From the NCBI GenBank assembly GCA_025060715.1, contig JANXBG010000005.1:1-41232 (forward strand): a DNA stretch of 41,232 nt, read 5' to 3'. Source of the DNA: Caldifarciminota bacterium (GTDB lineage Bacteria > Hydrothermota > Tepidihabitantia > Tepidihabitantales > DTDR01). The notes beneath the pieces are model-generated. The model worked only from the letters and a program-made list of their open reading frames with translations, was not told the origin of the DNA and did no database searches. Shown piece after piece: positions 1 through 9,209 of this stretch (position 1 is the first letter of the stretch; the number at the start of each line of letters is the position of its first letter). The position numbers and the translations under genes are program-made.

Positions 1-124
1 TAGAATTATTTTTTAGAGAAAATTTCAATCTCTCTTCTTTTAAAAATGGTTCGTTACTAATTTTTAAAAGTTTTTTAAATCTTTCTTCTATTCCCTTTAG
101 ATCTTTTTCATTTATTTTTATCAT
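1..124 (-). CDS. Partial open frame cut by left edge
   Basis: An ATG at 124 on the minus strand opens a frame that stays open to the window edge (41 codons, Lys/Glu-rich, probably helical). The same frame is also open for about a dozen codons upstream of this ATG. It therefore could be either a separate small gene or the shifted continuation of the broken methyltransferase that ends just upstream. I recognise no family. No ribosome binding site stands out. Confidence 0.3.
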   Translation of the reverse strand, partial: MIKINEKDLKGIEERFKKLLKISNEPFLKEERLKFSLKNNS

Positions 125-158
125 AAAAAAATTTCTTTTTAATGATTTTGCCACATAG

Positions 159-644
<486 letters not shown>

Positions 645-648
<4 letters not shown>

Positions 649-1094
649 TTCAATAAAATTGTATCACCAATTTTTATCTTCTTCTCTTCAAAATATCCTT
701 GATTAACTTCTAAGGCATATAAAAAAGGTTTATTTGGTTGATAGGTTTTTTTATCATCTAATGGTGTCATTCTTTGAATATCAATAATTATATTATCTTT
801 GGAGATGAACGCAATATCTAAAGGAATAAAAGTATTCTTCATCCAAAATGGGTAAATTCCTTCTTTCTCAAAGATAAAAAGCATTCCTTCATTATGAGGT
901 AAGTTTTTCCTAAAAGAAAGACCAATTGCCCTTTCCTCTGGATTGTCAGCAATTTCCACATATAAAGTTTCATTTTTGATTAATAAAATCTTTTTTTCTT
1001 TCTCAAAGGTAAATTCAGTTTTTGGTCCTTTAACTAAATAAAAGATTAATAGAAGAAAAAATATAATAGCAACAAAAAGGGTTAGATAACGCAT
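645..1094 (-). CDS. DUF192 family membrane-anchored protein
   Basis: This 149-residue protein has one N-terminal membrane segment (about 4-21), then a compact domain carrying the DUF192 signature FWMKNTFIPLDIAFI at residues 83-97. An ERAIGLSFR segment before it is also typical of the family. DUF192 proteins are small extracytoplasmic beta-rich domains without a settled biochemical function. The start overlaps the end of glyS by 13 nt and the stop overlaps the methyltransferase remnant by 4 nt, so it is translated as part of one minus-strand operon. No independent ribosome binding site is obvious. Family assignment is firm; role unknown. Confidence 0.88.
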
Positions 1095-3139
1095 TCCGAA
1101 AAATCACAATACTTATCAAAAATATCTTTTATCAATTTTACAATTTTTAAACGATTATTTCTAATATTTAAATTTTCATCCATCACAAAAACATTATCAA
1201 AAAATTTGTCAATATAAAGTCTTAAAGATAAAAGATAATTTAAAGATTTTTCATAATCCTCATTATTTAGAGCCTCTTCGTAATTTTTTAAAATCTCTTT
1301 ACTATATTTTAAAAGTTCTTTTTCTTCTTCTTTTATTAAAAGATTTTCGTTAATATTTAAATCTTCAAAATTTATTCCTTTTAAAATATTTCTTACCCTC
1401 TTTTGACCGATGACAATTTTTTCGTAATCCTCTTTTTTCTCTTCTTTTAATCTTCTTAAATATTCACATCTTTTTAATGCCCTTTTGGGATTAAACCAAA
1501 TAATTTTACTAACTGCCCGAGCAATATCATAAGGATAATTTTTCTCTTGAATATAAAGTTCTAATCTCTCGGTGAAGAAGGAAAATACCCCCTTTTTAAT
1601 TTTTTCTTTATCAAAGTTAATATTTAATTTGGAAAAAAGTTCTAAATCAAAAGTTATTAGTTCTTTTAAGTTAATATCCAGATTATGTGTAACAATTGTA
1701 TTGATTATGTTATCTGCTTGTTTTTTTAATCCAAAAGGATCGTAAGAACCTTTTGGTATTGCTCCTTTTATAAAACTAGCATTAATATTATCAATTCTAT
1801 CAACAATTGTTAAATAAGCGCCATAAACAGTTTTTGGTAAATCTTGATATTGTTCATATAAGGCAGCACAGATAGGTTCAGAGTAATTAAAATATTTTGC
1901 ATAAATTCCACCCATTATTCCTTGTAAAGAAGTGAACTCTTTTTCTCTTACCATATTGGTTAATAAATCTACTTTACTCAAATAGGCAATCTTTTTTAAA
2001 TCTTCTTCATCTCTAAGTATTCTGATTAAAGAAGATATTCGCTCGGTTTTATCATAAAGGGTCCCTAAATCTTCAATCCAAATAACCTTCTTTTCTTCCT
2101 CTACTAATTCTTCTAAGGGCTTTTTCAAATCTTCATTAAAATAGTATTTGGCATCTTCTAATCTTGCTTGGCAAGCCCTTTCATACCAATTTTTTATTTC
2201 TTCTATTGCCTTTTTATCTTTCAAAAAAGGCTTATTAGTCACAACAATAAAATAGGGAAGTAATTCATCATTTTTTTTAATGGCCAAGGCATGGAGATAA
2301 TTTTTCAAACCGGTAATTATTACCTCTTGGGGTAAAGATAAGTAATCTTTTTCAAATTGACAAAGGATTAAAGAAGGATATTCGCAGATATTTAACATTT
2401 CAAAGATCAATTCTTTATCTTCAATAATTTGGGCATTAAAATTTTTTAATATTTTTTCCAAATTTTGATAAAAGATTTTCTCTCTTTCTTCATATAAAGA
2501 GATTACTCCGTTTTTTCTTAAAATATCAAAATAATTTTTAGCACTTTTTATTCTTATTGGTTTAAAGGATTTATCCCGATGGGGATAGGTTAAATTACTA
2601 CTTTTTATATTATCAACTTTAAATTTAATAATTTGATTATTAAAAAGAGCACAGATAGAATGGATTGGCCTGGCAAAGGTTAAGTTTTCTGAGATTTTCA
2701 TTCTTTTAGGAAAAGGAATATCTCTTATTAAATTAGGTAGAAATTGGGAGAGAAGTTTCTTCAAATCTTCGCCACCAACTTTTTTCTTTATAAATACATA
2801 CTCTTTATCACCAACTTTTTTAATAATAATATCTTTTTCTTTTGCCCGATTTGCTTTTAAAAAGCCTTTACCTTGGTCAGTTAGATTACTCTTCTCATCA
2901 AAGGCAATATTTTTGGGTGGTCCTTGGATTTCAATAAGTCTTATCTTTCTTTTTTGGGGGAGACCATAAATTAAAAAACCTATTCTTCTTGGTGTAAAAA
3001 ATTCTTTTATTTCTTTAAATTCAATTTCATTTTCTTTAAGAAAGTTAATAAATTTCTCTTTTAAAAAAGAGACTGCCGGATAAATATAACTAACTGGCAA
3101 TTCTTCAGTTAAAATTTCTAACAAAAAATAGTTTCTCAT
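1082..3139 (-). CDS. glyS: Glycyl-tRNA synthetase beta subunit
   Basis: The 685-residue product starts MRNYFLLEILTEELPVSYI, the hallmark N terminus of the GlyS beta chain, and has the expected family length. The beta subunit carries tRNA binding and works with the catalytic alpha subunit GlyQ in the bacterial (alpha-beta)2 glycyl-tRNA synthetase. Conserved stretches visible include TFARPIHSICALF, TSLQGIMGGIYAKYF and DPFGLKKQADNII, with a DALR-like helical C terminus. No glyQ lies in this window, although it is often adjacent in other genomes, so it must be elsewhere. The start lies inside the preceding CvpA-like gene (35-nt overlap) with no clear ribosome binding site, suggesting translational coupling. 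Confidence 0.96.
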   Translation of the reverse strand: MRNYFLLEILTEELPVSYIYPAVSFLKEKFINFLKENEIEFKEIKEFFTPRRIGFLIYGLPQKRKIRLIEIQGPPKNIAFDEKSNLTDQGKGFLKANRAKEKDIIIKKVGDKEYVFIKKKVGGEDLKKLLSQFLPNLIRDIPFPKRMKISENLTFARPIHSICALFNNQIIKFKVDNIKSSNLTYPHRDKSFKPIRIKSAKNYFDILRKNGVISLYEEREKIFYQNLEKILKNFNAQIIEDKELIFEMLNICEYPSLILCQFEKDYLSLPQEVIITGLKNYLHALAIKKNDELLPYFIVVTNKPFLKDKKAIEEIKNWYERACQARLEDAKYYFNEDLKKPLEELVEEEKKVIWIEDLGTLYDKTERISSLIRILRDEEDLKKIAYLSKVDLLTNMVREKEFTSLQGIMGGIYAKYFNYSEPICAALYEQYQDLPKTVYGAYLTIVDRIDNINASFIKGAIPKGSYDPFGLKKQADNIINTIVTHNLDINLKELITFDLELFSKLNINFDKEKIKKGVFSFFTERLELYIQEKNYPYDIARAVSKIIWFNPKRALKRCEYLRRLKEEKKEDYEKIVIGQKRVRNILKGINFEDLNINENLLIKEEEKELLKYSKEILKNYEEALNNEDYEKSLNYLLSLRLYIDKFFDNVFVMDENLNIRNNRLKIVKLIKDIFDKYCDFSECVI

Positions 3140-3608
3140 AGTTATTATAAAAATAAGAATTTCTAATCGGTGATTTTCTTGGTCTTAACCAATAAAGGGT
3201 AATCCTTTTAGCGATTTTAGATTTCTCATAATATTTTTTTAAATTAGGAAAGAAAAAGAGAGAAAGATGGATAATAAAAGCAATAGTAACAAAAGTAGCA
3301 AATATTCCCCAAATACCGCCAGCCAGTTTATCAAACCAAGAAAGAAAGATAACTTTTAAAATCTCTGAGAAAACCTTTCCAAAAAATTTAAAAATAAAAA
3401 AGACCAAAAGGAAGATAATAATAAAAGAAATAACCCTAATAATTCTTGTGTCACCAAAATATTTTGATATTTCTGGGTAAAAACGATTGGCGATAAATAT
3501 TCCTAAAATAATACCTAAAAAACTAGTAGCACTTTTAATTAAACCTGTTTTTAATCCTTGAAAGAAACCGGAAATTAAAATAATAACAATTAAAATATCT
3601 AAAAACAT
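3105..3608 (-). CDS. CvpA family membrane protein
   Basis: This 167-residue protein has four hydrophobic segments and the CvpA-type opening FLDILIVIILISGFFQGLKTG, followed by a second helix with a GIILGIFIAN pattern. CvpA relatives are inner-membrane proteins linked to envelope homeostasis and, in enterobacteria, colicin V production. The ATG at 3608 is chosen over an upstream in-frame TTG (3626), because it puts the first membrane helix at the usual distance from the N terminus. The C-terminal 35 nt overlap glyS. The tail (RPRKSPIRNS onward) is basic and polar and probably cytoplasmic. Confidence 0.75.
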   Translation of the reverse strand: MFLDILIVIILISGFFQGLKTGLIKSATSFLGIILGIFIANRFYPEISKYFGDTRIIRVISFIIIFLLVFFIFKFFGKVFSEILKVIFLSWFDKLAGGIWGIFATFVTIAFIIHLSLFFFPNLKKYYEKSKIAKRITLYWLRPRKSPIRNSYFYNNYEKLFFVRNFN

Positions 3609-3656
3609 ATAAATAAAAAATAACAAAATATTTTAAATAGTCAAATTAATAAGATT

Positions 3657-4250
3657 TTAAAAAGAAAAGCTTTTACCTATACCAAAATTAAAAATAAAAT
3701 TACCATCAGAAAAATTTTTTCTTATCCCTGTGTAAATATCTAAAATTGATAAAGAATAGTTTATCCCCAAGGTTATTATTTTATCTTCTTTTTCTTTATA
3801 AAATTCAGTGGTTAAAAGAAGATTAGAAAAAGATTTTTCTAAGGCTAAACCAAAGAGAGGAAAGAATTTTTTTTCTTTCTTTTCATAAAAGAAGCCGCCA
3901 CAACCATAAAGATTTAATAAAGTAAATTCTCTTCCTAAGGAGCCAATAGAAAGGAGGTTTTTATCTTTATCTATTCCTACTCTTAAAGCGCTCTTAAATA
4001 ACAGAGTTTCAAATCCCTTTTTATAATATAAGACAAAATCCCATTCTTTTTTTTCATAACTAATATCAAAGGAGAATTCAGAAGAAAAGGGTAATCCCAA
4101 ATAAAAGGATAAAAGATAACCAAATTGAGCATTATCTTTTTTATAATAATTTCCTTCTAATTCAAAAGAAATTTCCTTCCATTCATTTAAAGTTGGTGGT
4201 TCAGTTAAAATAAGACCATTTATTAAAGTAAATATTAATAAAAAATTCAT
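3657..4250 (-). CDS. Secreted protein, probable small outer-membrane beta-barrel
   Basis: The 197-residue product has an N-terminal hydrophobic signal (about 1-16). It is then made of alternating aromatic/hydrophobic strands with short Gly, Asp or Lys-Asp turns, and ends in Phe (GIGKSFSF), the usual closing residue of an outer-membrane barrel. Strand count by eye is about 10-12. An AGGAAAGG sequence lies just upstream of the ATG. It sits between the CvpA-like gene and a small membrane protein on the same strand. No family recognised; the barrel assignment is inferred from pattern only. Confidence 0.6.
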   Translation of the reverse strand: MNFLLIFTLINGLILTEPPTLNEWKEISFELEGNYYKKDNAQFGYLLSFYLGLPFSSEFSFDISYEKKEWDFVLYYKKGFETLLFKSALRVGIDKDKNLLSIGSLGREFTLLNLYGCGGFFYEKKEKKFFPLFGLALEKSFSNLLLTTEFYKEKEDKIITLGINYSLSILDIYTGIRKNFSDGNFIFNFGIGKSFSF

Positions 4251-4283
4251 AAACCTTTCCTATAATTATTTTTAAATTAGAAG

Positions 4284-4619
4284 TTAATAAATCTCTCTTT
4301 TTCTTATTTTGTAGATATAAACAATGATACGCCAAACTATAAAAACTGAAAAAGTAATTATAATTCCTAAGACAATATCCATTATAGGGTTTTCACCGAT
4401 TAGAAAAATTTCGCCATTCCACAAATGGTCAACCAGTCCAAAGATTACCGCGCCAAGAAACAAAAGAAAAAGCCAACCCTTTTCTGGTTCCTTTATTTTT
4501 AATTTCTTATGAATGATTGATAAAAAAATAAGAGTTATTGTTGGGATAATATAACAAAGTCCAAAAGGAAATAAAAAATAAGTTGATAATAAACTAGCTT
4601 TTGTTGCTATCCAATACAT
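4284..4619 (-). CDS. Small membrane protein of unknown function
   Basis: The product has 111 residues and three to four hydrophobic segments (about 10-34, 49-65 and 80-104), separated by a basic loop (HKKLKIKEPEKG) and a conserved-looking DHLWNGE segment. The start is well supported: AAGGAGG lies seven bases upstream of the ATG, and a consensus promoter is further upstream. I recognise no family. It is probably the first gene of a short transcript that also covers the barrel-like gene downstream, 33 nt away. Confidence 0.7.
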   Translation of the reverse strand: MYWIATKASLLSTYFLFPFGLCYIIPTITLIFLSIIHKKLKIKEPEKGWLFLLFLGAVIFGLVDHLWNGEIFLIGENPIMDIVLGIIITFSVFIVWRIIVYIYKIRKREIY

Positions 4620-4654
4620 GCTTCCTCCTTATTTATTTTTACTAAACTTTTGAA

Positions 4655-4682
4655 ATTATAAAAAAATTTTTTAAAAAATCAA
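4655..4682 (-). promoter_or_regulatory. Promoter for the small membrane protein gene
   Basis: On the minus strand TTGATT (4677-4682) and TATAAT (4655-4660) are separated by 16 bp. The start codon is 35 nt downstream, preceded by AAGGAGG. It is a good match to a sigma-70 promoter by inspection. Confidence 0.6.
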
Positions 4683-4699
4683 TAAGTAATTTATTTTCA

Positions 4700-6496
4700 T
4701 TACTTATGATTAATATTCAAATATTGATAAATCTTTTCGGCGAGATTTCTTGGGATACCAATTTTTACTATATCTTCGATTTTAGCGCTTTTAATTTTCT
4801 CAATACTTCCAAAGGTATTTAAAAGAAGGAGTTTTCTTTTTTTGCCAATCCCCGGTATTTCGTCTAAAATAGATTTTCTCAAATCTTTTTTTCTTAAATT
4901 TTTGTGATAACTTATAGCAAATCTGTGGGCTTCTTCTCGGATTCTTTTTAATAATTTCAAAGCAGGTGAATAGGGAGGGATAGAAACAATTTTTCCATTT
5001 TCAAAATATAAGGTGTTGCTTTTCTTGGCAAAAGCCAAAATTGGTATATTTTTATTAAATTCTTTATAAACTTTATTAGCCACTGTTAAATGTCCCTTGC
5101 CACCATCTACTAATACTAAATCGGGCAAAGGTTTATTCTCTTCAATTAATCTTTTTAACCTTCTTCTTAAGACTTCTTCCATCATTGCGTAATCATCCTG
5201 ACTCTTGATTGTTTTTATCTTAAATTTCCGATATTCACTCTTTTTCGGTGTGATACCTTCAAAAACAATAATTGAGCCACAAGCATATTTACCACCTAAA
5301 TTGGAAATGTCAACACCTTCAATTCTTATTGGTGTCTTTTCTAAGAAAAGATAATTACCTAGTTCAATGTTTGCTTTGGGTAAATGGGGGGTTGGCAGTA
5401 TTTCTAATAATTTAATTTCCGCATTCTTTTGGGCAAGATTAAGAAGTTTTTTCTTTTCTCCCCTTTTAGGAATAGTAATTTTAACTTTAATATTTCTTTT
5501 CTTATTAATCGTTTCAATAAAAGTTTGAATTTCAGGAACTTCTTTTGGCAAGATTATTTCATTAGGAATATCATAACTATGAAGATATACTGAAGATAGT
5601 AAGGTTTCTAAAATCTCCTCATCAGTATTTTTTAAAGGAAGAGAAAAAGGGTACTCTTCTTTGCTTATCAGTTTACCTTCTCTGATTTTTAAAATCAGAC
5701 AGACTGCTAAATTTTTCTCTTTGGCAATACCACAAACATCCATTGATTTTTTATCCTTTAAAATAACTTCATGTTTCTTTCTTAATTCTTGTAGAGCAAA
5801 AAGTTGATTTCTTAATATTGCCGCTTTCTCAAACTCTTCTTTTTCAGCAGCCTCCCACATCTTTTTTTCAATCTCTTTCATTAATTCTTCTGATTTTCCC
5901 ATTAGAAAATCAATCACTTCTTTTACCCTATCTTGGTAAATTTCTTTATCAATCTTATTTTGACAAGGTCCTAAACAAAGATTTAAGCGATAATTTAAAC
6001 AAGGTTTTTCGGAAATAGTGAGTGGTAATTTTTTATTGCAAGTTCTTATTTTAAAAATCCTTTTTACTAATCTTAATGCCTGTCTTAAATTCTTTGCCGA
6101 GGTATAAGGACCAAATAGGATTGAGCCATCTTCTTTTAGGTTTCTTGTGGGAAAAATTCTAGGAAATTCTTCATTAATAGTAATCTTTAAATAAGGAAAC
6201 TTTTTATCATCTTTTAAACGAATATTATATTTTGGTTTGTTTATTTTTATAAGATTATCTTCTAAAATTAAGGCGTCGCTTTCCGAAGAAGTAAGAATAA
6301 TATCTAAATCAGCAATCTCTTTTATTAAATTTGTTCTTCTAATATCCGGTTGAGGTTGAAGATAATATTTTAATCTCTCTTTTAGATTTCTTGCCTTGCC
6401 AATATAAATAATTTTTCCTTCCTGATTTTTAAAAAGATAAACACCACAAGAAGAAGGAGCATTGTTTATTTTTTGCTCTAAAAGGGGATTTATCAT
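4700..6496 (-). CDS. uvrC: Excinuclease ABC subunit C
   Basis: UvrC makes both incisions in nucleotide excision repair after UvrAB loads damage. The 598-residue protein has full family length. The N-terminal GIY-YIG nuclease runs from about residue 15 to 95 (GVYLFKN and YIGKARNLKERL). A four-cysteine patch at about residues 172-200 (CNKK, PCLNY, LCLGPC) matches the known iron-sulfur site. It is followed by a UVR helix pair (about 220-245) and the EndoV/RNase H-like C-terminal nuclease (GVDISNLGG, LVLVDGGKGHL). It ends in tandem helix-hairpin-helix motifs (IPGIGKKRKLLLLNTFGS). The start overlaps the rtcB stop by one base (TAATG), so the two are translationally coupled. Confidence 0.97.
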   Translation of the reverse strand: MINPLLEQKINNAPSSCGVYLFKNQEGKIIYIGKARNLKERLKYYLQPQPDIRRTNLIKEIADLDIILTSSESDALILEDNLIKINKPKYNIRLKDDKKFPYLKITINEEFPRIFPTRNLKEDGSILFGPYTSAKNLRQALRLVKRIFKIRTCNKKLPLTISEKPCLNYRLNLCLGPCQNKIDKEIYQDRVKEVIDFLMGKSEELMKEIEKKMWEAAEKEEFEKAAILRNQLFALQELRKKHEVILKDKKSMDVCGIAKEKNLAVCLILKIREGKLISKEEYPFSLPLKNTDEEILETLLSSVYLHSYDIPNEIILPKEVPEIQTFIETINKKRNIKVKITIPKRGEKKKLLNLAQKNAEIKLLEILPTPHLPKANIELGNYLFLEKTPIRIEGVDISNLGGKYACGSIIVFEGITPKKSEYRKFKIKTIKSQDDYAMMEEVLRRRLKRLIEENKPLPDLVLVDGGKGHLTVANKVYKEFNKNIPILAFAKKSNTLYFENGKIVSIPPYSPALKLLKRIREEAHRFAISYHKNLRKKDLRKSILDEIPGIGKKRKLLLLNTFGSIEKIKSAKIEDIVKIGIPRNLAEKIYQYLNINHK

Positions 6497-7956
6497 TAAC
6501 CCTTAACAACTCCCAAAGGCCGCATCTTACAAACTCTTTTTGATATACCAGCATTATGACAGACATCAACCACTACATCTACATCTTTGTAAGCATCTGG
6601 AACTTCTTCTCTTAAAACTTCTTTACTCGCTGCCATTACAATAATATTTTTTTGTCGCAACTCTTGGGCGATGTCTCGATTTCTTGTTTCCCTTAATGCC
6701 TTTTCTCTTGACCAAACTCTTCCTGCACCATGACAGGTGGAACCGAAAGTTTCGTAAAATGCCTTTTCGGTACCAACAAGGAGATAAGAATTTGTCCCCA
6801 TATCACCAGGAATAATAACCGGTTGACCAATCTTCTTATATTCTTCTGGAATTTGTGGATGGTTAGGTGGAAAGGCTCGGGTTGCTCCTTTTCTATGAAC
6901 ACAAACCATTTTCTTTTGACCATCAATAATATGTTCTTCAAATTTGGCAATATTGTGAGCAACATCATAAATTAAATCCATTCCCAACTCTTCTACTGGT
7001 TTCTTTAATACCTGGCTAAAAGCCTCTCTTACCCAATGGGTAATACATTGTCTATTTGCCCAAGCATAATTAGCAGCGCATACCATCACGCTATAATATT
7101 CCCTTCCTTCGGGTGATTCAATCGGTGCGCAAGCCAATTGTTGGTCAGGTAATTTTATTCCATATTTTTGGACTGCTTTTCTTAAATTTCTTATCGCATC
7201 GTCACAAATCTGATAACCAAGGCCTCGCGAGCCAGTATGGATCATCACCGTTATCATCCCTTTTTCTAATCCAAAAACTTTGGCACATTCTTCATCATAA
7301 ATAGTTTCAATCACTTGGATTTCTAAAAAATGATTGCCAGCACCCAAAGTGCCCAGTTGTGGTGCCCCTCTTTCCAACGCTCTCTTTGACACCAAATCTG
7401 GTCTTGCTCCTTTCATTTGGCCATTTTCTTCAGTAAATTTTAAATCCCTTTCGGTTCCAAATCCTTTTTCATAAGCCCATCTGGCTCCTTTTTCTAAAAC
7501 TTCCTTTACCTCTTTTTCGGAAATCCTTATCTTGCCAGTAGAACCAACACCTGATGGAACATTATAAAAAATACTTCTTACCAGTTGTTCTAAAATATTC
7601 GGTTTTAAATCTTTGATAGTTAAATTAGTTTTTAACAACCTAACACCACAGTTAATATCATAACCGACACCGCCAGGAGAAATAACACCTTCTTTTAAAT
7701 CAAAACCGGCTACACCACCAATTGCAAATCCGTATCCCCAATGAATATCAGGCATTGCTAAAGAGTATTTCAATATCCCAGGTAAAGTAGCAACATTTGC
7801 TACCTGTTCTAAAGCCATCTCTTGTTTGATATGTTCTAATAACCGTTCATCAGCATAAACAAGACCATCCACCCTCATCTCTGGTTTATAACTCTTCGGT
7901 ACCTTATAACGCCATTCATCAACTTTAATTAAAGGCCCTTTCCAACCATTAGACAT
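6496..7956 (-). CDS. rtcB: RNA-splicing ligase RtcB
   Basis: RtcB is a GTP- and Mn-dependent ligase that joins 2',3'-cyclic-phosphate or 3'-phosphate ends to 5'-OH RNA ends, in tRNA splicing or RNA repair. The 486-residue product shows the metal-binding GGVGYDINCGVRL block with Cys103, MPDIHWGYGFAIGG upstream of it, and CHGAGR near residue 408 with the His (409) that is guanylylated in the family. The ATG at 7956 is preferred. The upstream in-frame TTG at 7968 lies within the ribosome binding site itself (GGAGG, 5 nt before the ATG). It heads a two-gene unit with uvrC. No archease gene is seen here. Confidence 0.97.
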   Translation of the reverse strand: MSNGWKGPLIKVDEWRYKVPKSYKPEMRVDGLVYADERLLEHIKQEMALEQVANVATLPGILKYSLAMPDIHWGYGFAIGGVAGFDLKEGVISPGGVGYDINCGVRLLKTNLTIKDLKPNILEQLVRSIFYNVPSGVGSTGKIRISEKEVKEVLEKGARWAYEKGFGTERDLKFTEENGQMKGARPDLVSKRALERGAPQLGTLGAGNHFLEIQVIETIYDEECAKVFGLEKGMITVMIHTGSRGLGYQICDDAIRNLRKAVQKYGIKLPDQQLACAPIESPEGREYYSVMVCAANYAWANRQCITHWVREAFSQVLKKPVEELGMDLIYDVAHNIAKFEEHIIDGQKKMVCVHRKGATRAFPPNHPQIPEEYKKIGQPVIIPGDMGTNSYLLVGTEKAFYETFGSTCHGAGRVWSREKALRETRNRDIAQELRQKNIIVMAASKEVLREEVPDAYKDVDVVVDVCHNAGISKRVCKMRPLGVVKG

Positions 7957-7976
7957 ACTAACCTCCAATTTATATA

Positions 7977-8005
7977 ATTATAAAAAGATTAAAAATTTTA
8001 TTCAA
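7977..8005 (-). promoter_or_regulatory. Promoter of the rtcB-uvrC operon
   Basis: TTGAAT (8000-8005) and TATAAT (7977-7982) on the minus strand are spaced 17 bp apart. They are followed by GGAGG and the rtcB start 20 nt downstream. Confidence 0.65.
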
Positions 8006-8180
8006 CAAATAAATTTTTATATAAATTTCATATTGACACACACTATTTTTAATACTTTTATAAATCATTGATATTTAACGACTTACGTGATTTAGAAATT
8101 TATGTAGAAATTTAAAATAAGTTGTAGTTTAGAGGGGTGTTGTAAAGTTTATTAAAATTGGTGGTTAAAATTTTTTATTA
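8006..8180. other. Divergent intergenic region
   Basis: This stretch, between rtcB and the agmatinase-like gene, holds no open frame I can support. It includes an isolated TTGACA at 8033-8038 without a good -10 partner at normal spacing. It also has a short direct repeat (TAGAAATTTA) around 8092-8112 and a G-rich run near 8133. I see no recognised riboswitch or operator. Confidence 0.4.
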
Positions 8181-8208
8181 TTGATTTTTTAAAAATTTTA
8201 TATATATT
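8181..8208 (+). promoter_or_regulatory. Promoter placing the start site at or near the agmatinase ATG
   Basis: TTGATT (8181-8186) and TATATT (8203-8208) are 16 bp apart, and the ATG follows only 6 nt after the -10 box. Normal initiation distance would put the first transcribed base on or within a base or two of the ATG. No ribosome binding site exists in the short TTCCCC spacer, so a leaderless mRNA is predicted. Confidence 0.55.
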
Positions 8209-8214
8209 TTCCCC

Positions 8215-9039
8215 ATGGGTTTTTATTTTGCTAATGCTGATATAAAGGAAGCAGATATTTTAATTTTAGGTATTGGTTATGATAGGACCTCTTCTTTTAT
8301 TTCGGGTTCAAGGTTTGCCCCCAATTTAATTCGTGAGGGAGCGGAGAATATTGAGAGTTATAGTCCTTATCAAAAGAAGGATTTAAGTGAAATTAAGATT
8401 TGTGATTTGGGAAATTTCATCTTTCAAAATGAGAAGCCAGAAGAGTTCATAAAGGAAGTGAAAGGGTTGATTGAAAATTATTTGAAAGAGAAAAAGAAAC
8501 TAGTGATCCTTGGTGGTGAGCACACAATTACCTATCCGATTGTGATGGCTTTTCAAGAGTATTATAAAAACTTGGCAGTAATTATTTTTGATGGTCATTC
8601 AGATTTACGAGAGGATTTTATGGGTGAAAAGGTTTGTCATGCGACTGTTGCTAAAAGGATTTTAGAAATAGTGGGCAAAAAAAATCTCTATCAATTTGGT
8701 ATTCGTTCTTTGACAAAAGAGTGTTTAGAAAAAAATCCTAACCTTTTTCTTTTTGAAATTTTTAAGCCTTTAAAAAGAGTTATTAATTTATTGAAAAATA
8801 AGAAAATTTATTTATCTTTAGATTTGGATGTTTTAGATATGGCTTTCTTACCAGCTGTTCAGACGCCAGTTGCTGGAGGGGTTAATTTTTTAGAATTGGT
8901 TTCTTCTTTTAAATTATTAAGAAACTTAGAAATAGTTGGTGTTGACATAGTTGAGTTTTCCCCTTTTTTAAATAATCCTTTCACTTACGCCTCCCTTTGT
9001 GCCGAAATTGTGCGAGAAATTCTTCTCATAATGAAATAA
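8215..9039 (+). CDS. Agmatinase/arginase family ureohydrolase
   Basis: This 274-residue protein belongs to the binuclear manganese arginase/agmatinase fold. Metal-ligand blocks are visible: GGEHT (His103), FDGHSDLRE (Asp126, His128, Asp130) and SLDLDVLD (Asp203, Asp205). Agmatinases also share the CHATVAKRI segment seen here, which favours agmatine-to-putrescine plus urea over arginine as substrate. Two departures from the usual signatures are visible. The DAHxD motif reads DGHSD, and the usual PG after the last aspartate motif reads AVQTP. The mRNA appears leaderless. Two Cys-rich small genes follow immediately, the first starting at the base after this stop. Substrate is an inference from motifs. 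Confidence 0.85.
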   Translation: MGFYFANADIKEADILILGIGYDRTSSFISGSRFAPNLIREGAENIESYSPYQKKDLSEIKICDLGNFIFQNEKPEEFIKEVKGLIENYLKEKKKLVILGGEHTITYPIVMAFQEYYKNLAVIIFDGHSDLREDFMGEKVCHATVAKRILEIVGKKNLYQFGIRSLTKECLEKNPNLFLFEIFKPLKRVINLLKNKKIYLSLDLDVLDMAFLPAVQTPVAGGVNFLELVSSFKLLRNLEIVGVDIVEFSPFLNNPFTYASLCAEIVREILLIMK

Positions 9040-9195
9040 ATGTGTTGCCCAGTTTGCAATCTTTTTGATTTTTGTAAAAATAAAAATGAAAGTTGTTGTG
9101 AAAAATGTAAATATTTTGATTCTTGTATGGCAATGACTAAGGAGGATAAAAGGGAAAAGATAATTTATAATAAAAAATTGAAAAAGAAAAAGTAA
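9040..9195 (+). CDS. Cys-rich mini-protein with basic tail
   Basis: This 51-residue frame begins at the base directly after the agmatinase-like stop codon, with no ribosome binding site of its own. Cysteines sit at 2, 3, 6, 12 and again at 19, 20, 23, 29, giving two copies of CC-x2-C-x5-C. After residue 33 the chain is almost purely charged and ends in a Lys-rich tail. The spacing suggests two metal-binding knuckles, for zinc or an iron-sulfur centre. A second gene with the same cysteine pattern lies 14 nt downstream, which strongly supports both being real. Function unknown. Confidence 0.8.
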   Translation: MCCPVCNLFDFCKNKNESCCEKCKYFDSCMAMTKEDKREKIIYNKKLKKKK

Positions 9196-9209
9196 AAAGG
9201 AGGGAAAAA

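Noticed and set aside
3609-3626. TTG start giving a six-residue longer CvpA-like protein.
   Set aside because: The ATG at 3608 places the first membrane helix normally, and no ribosome binding site supports the TTG.
6693-6975. Open frames on both strands inside rtcB.
   Set aside because: They lie wholly within a strongly conserved gene and are shadows of its coding sequence.
8033-8064. Second promoter upstream of the agmatinase-like gene (perfect TTGACA).
   Set aside because: No -10 box lies at 16-18 bp; the nearest TATAAA is about 20 bp away.
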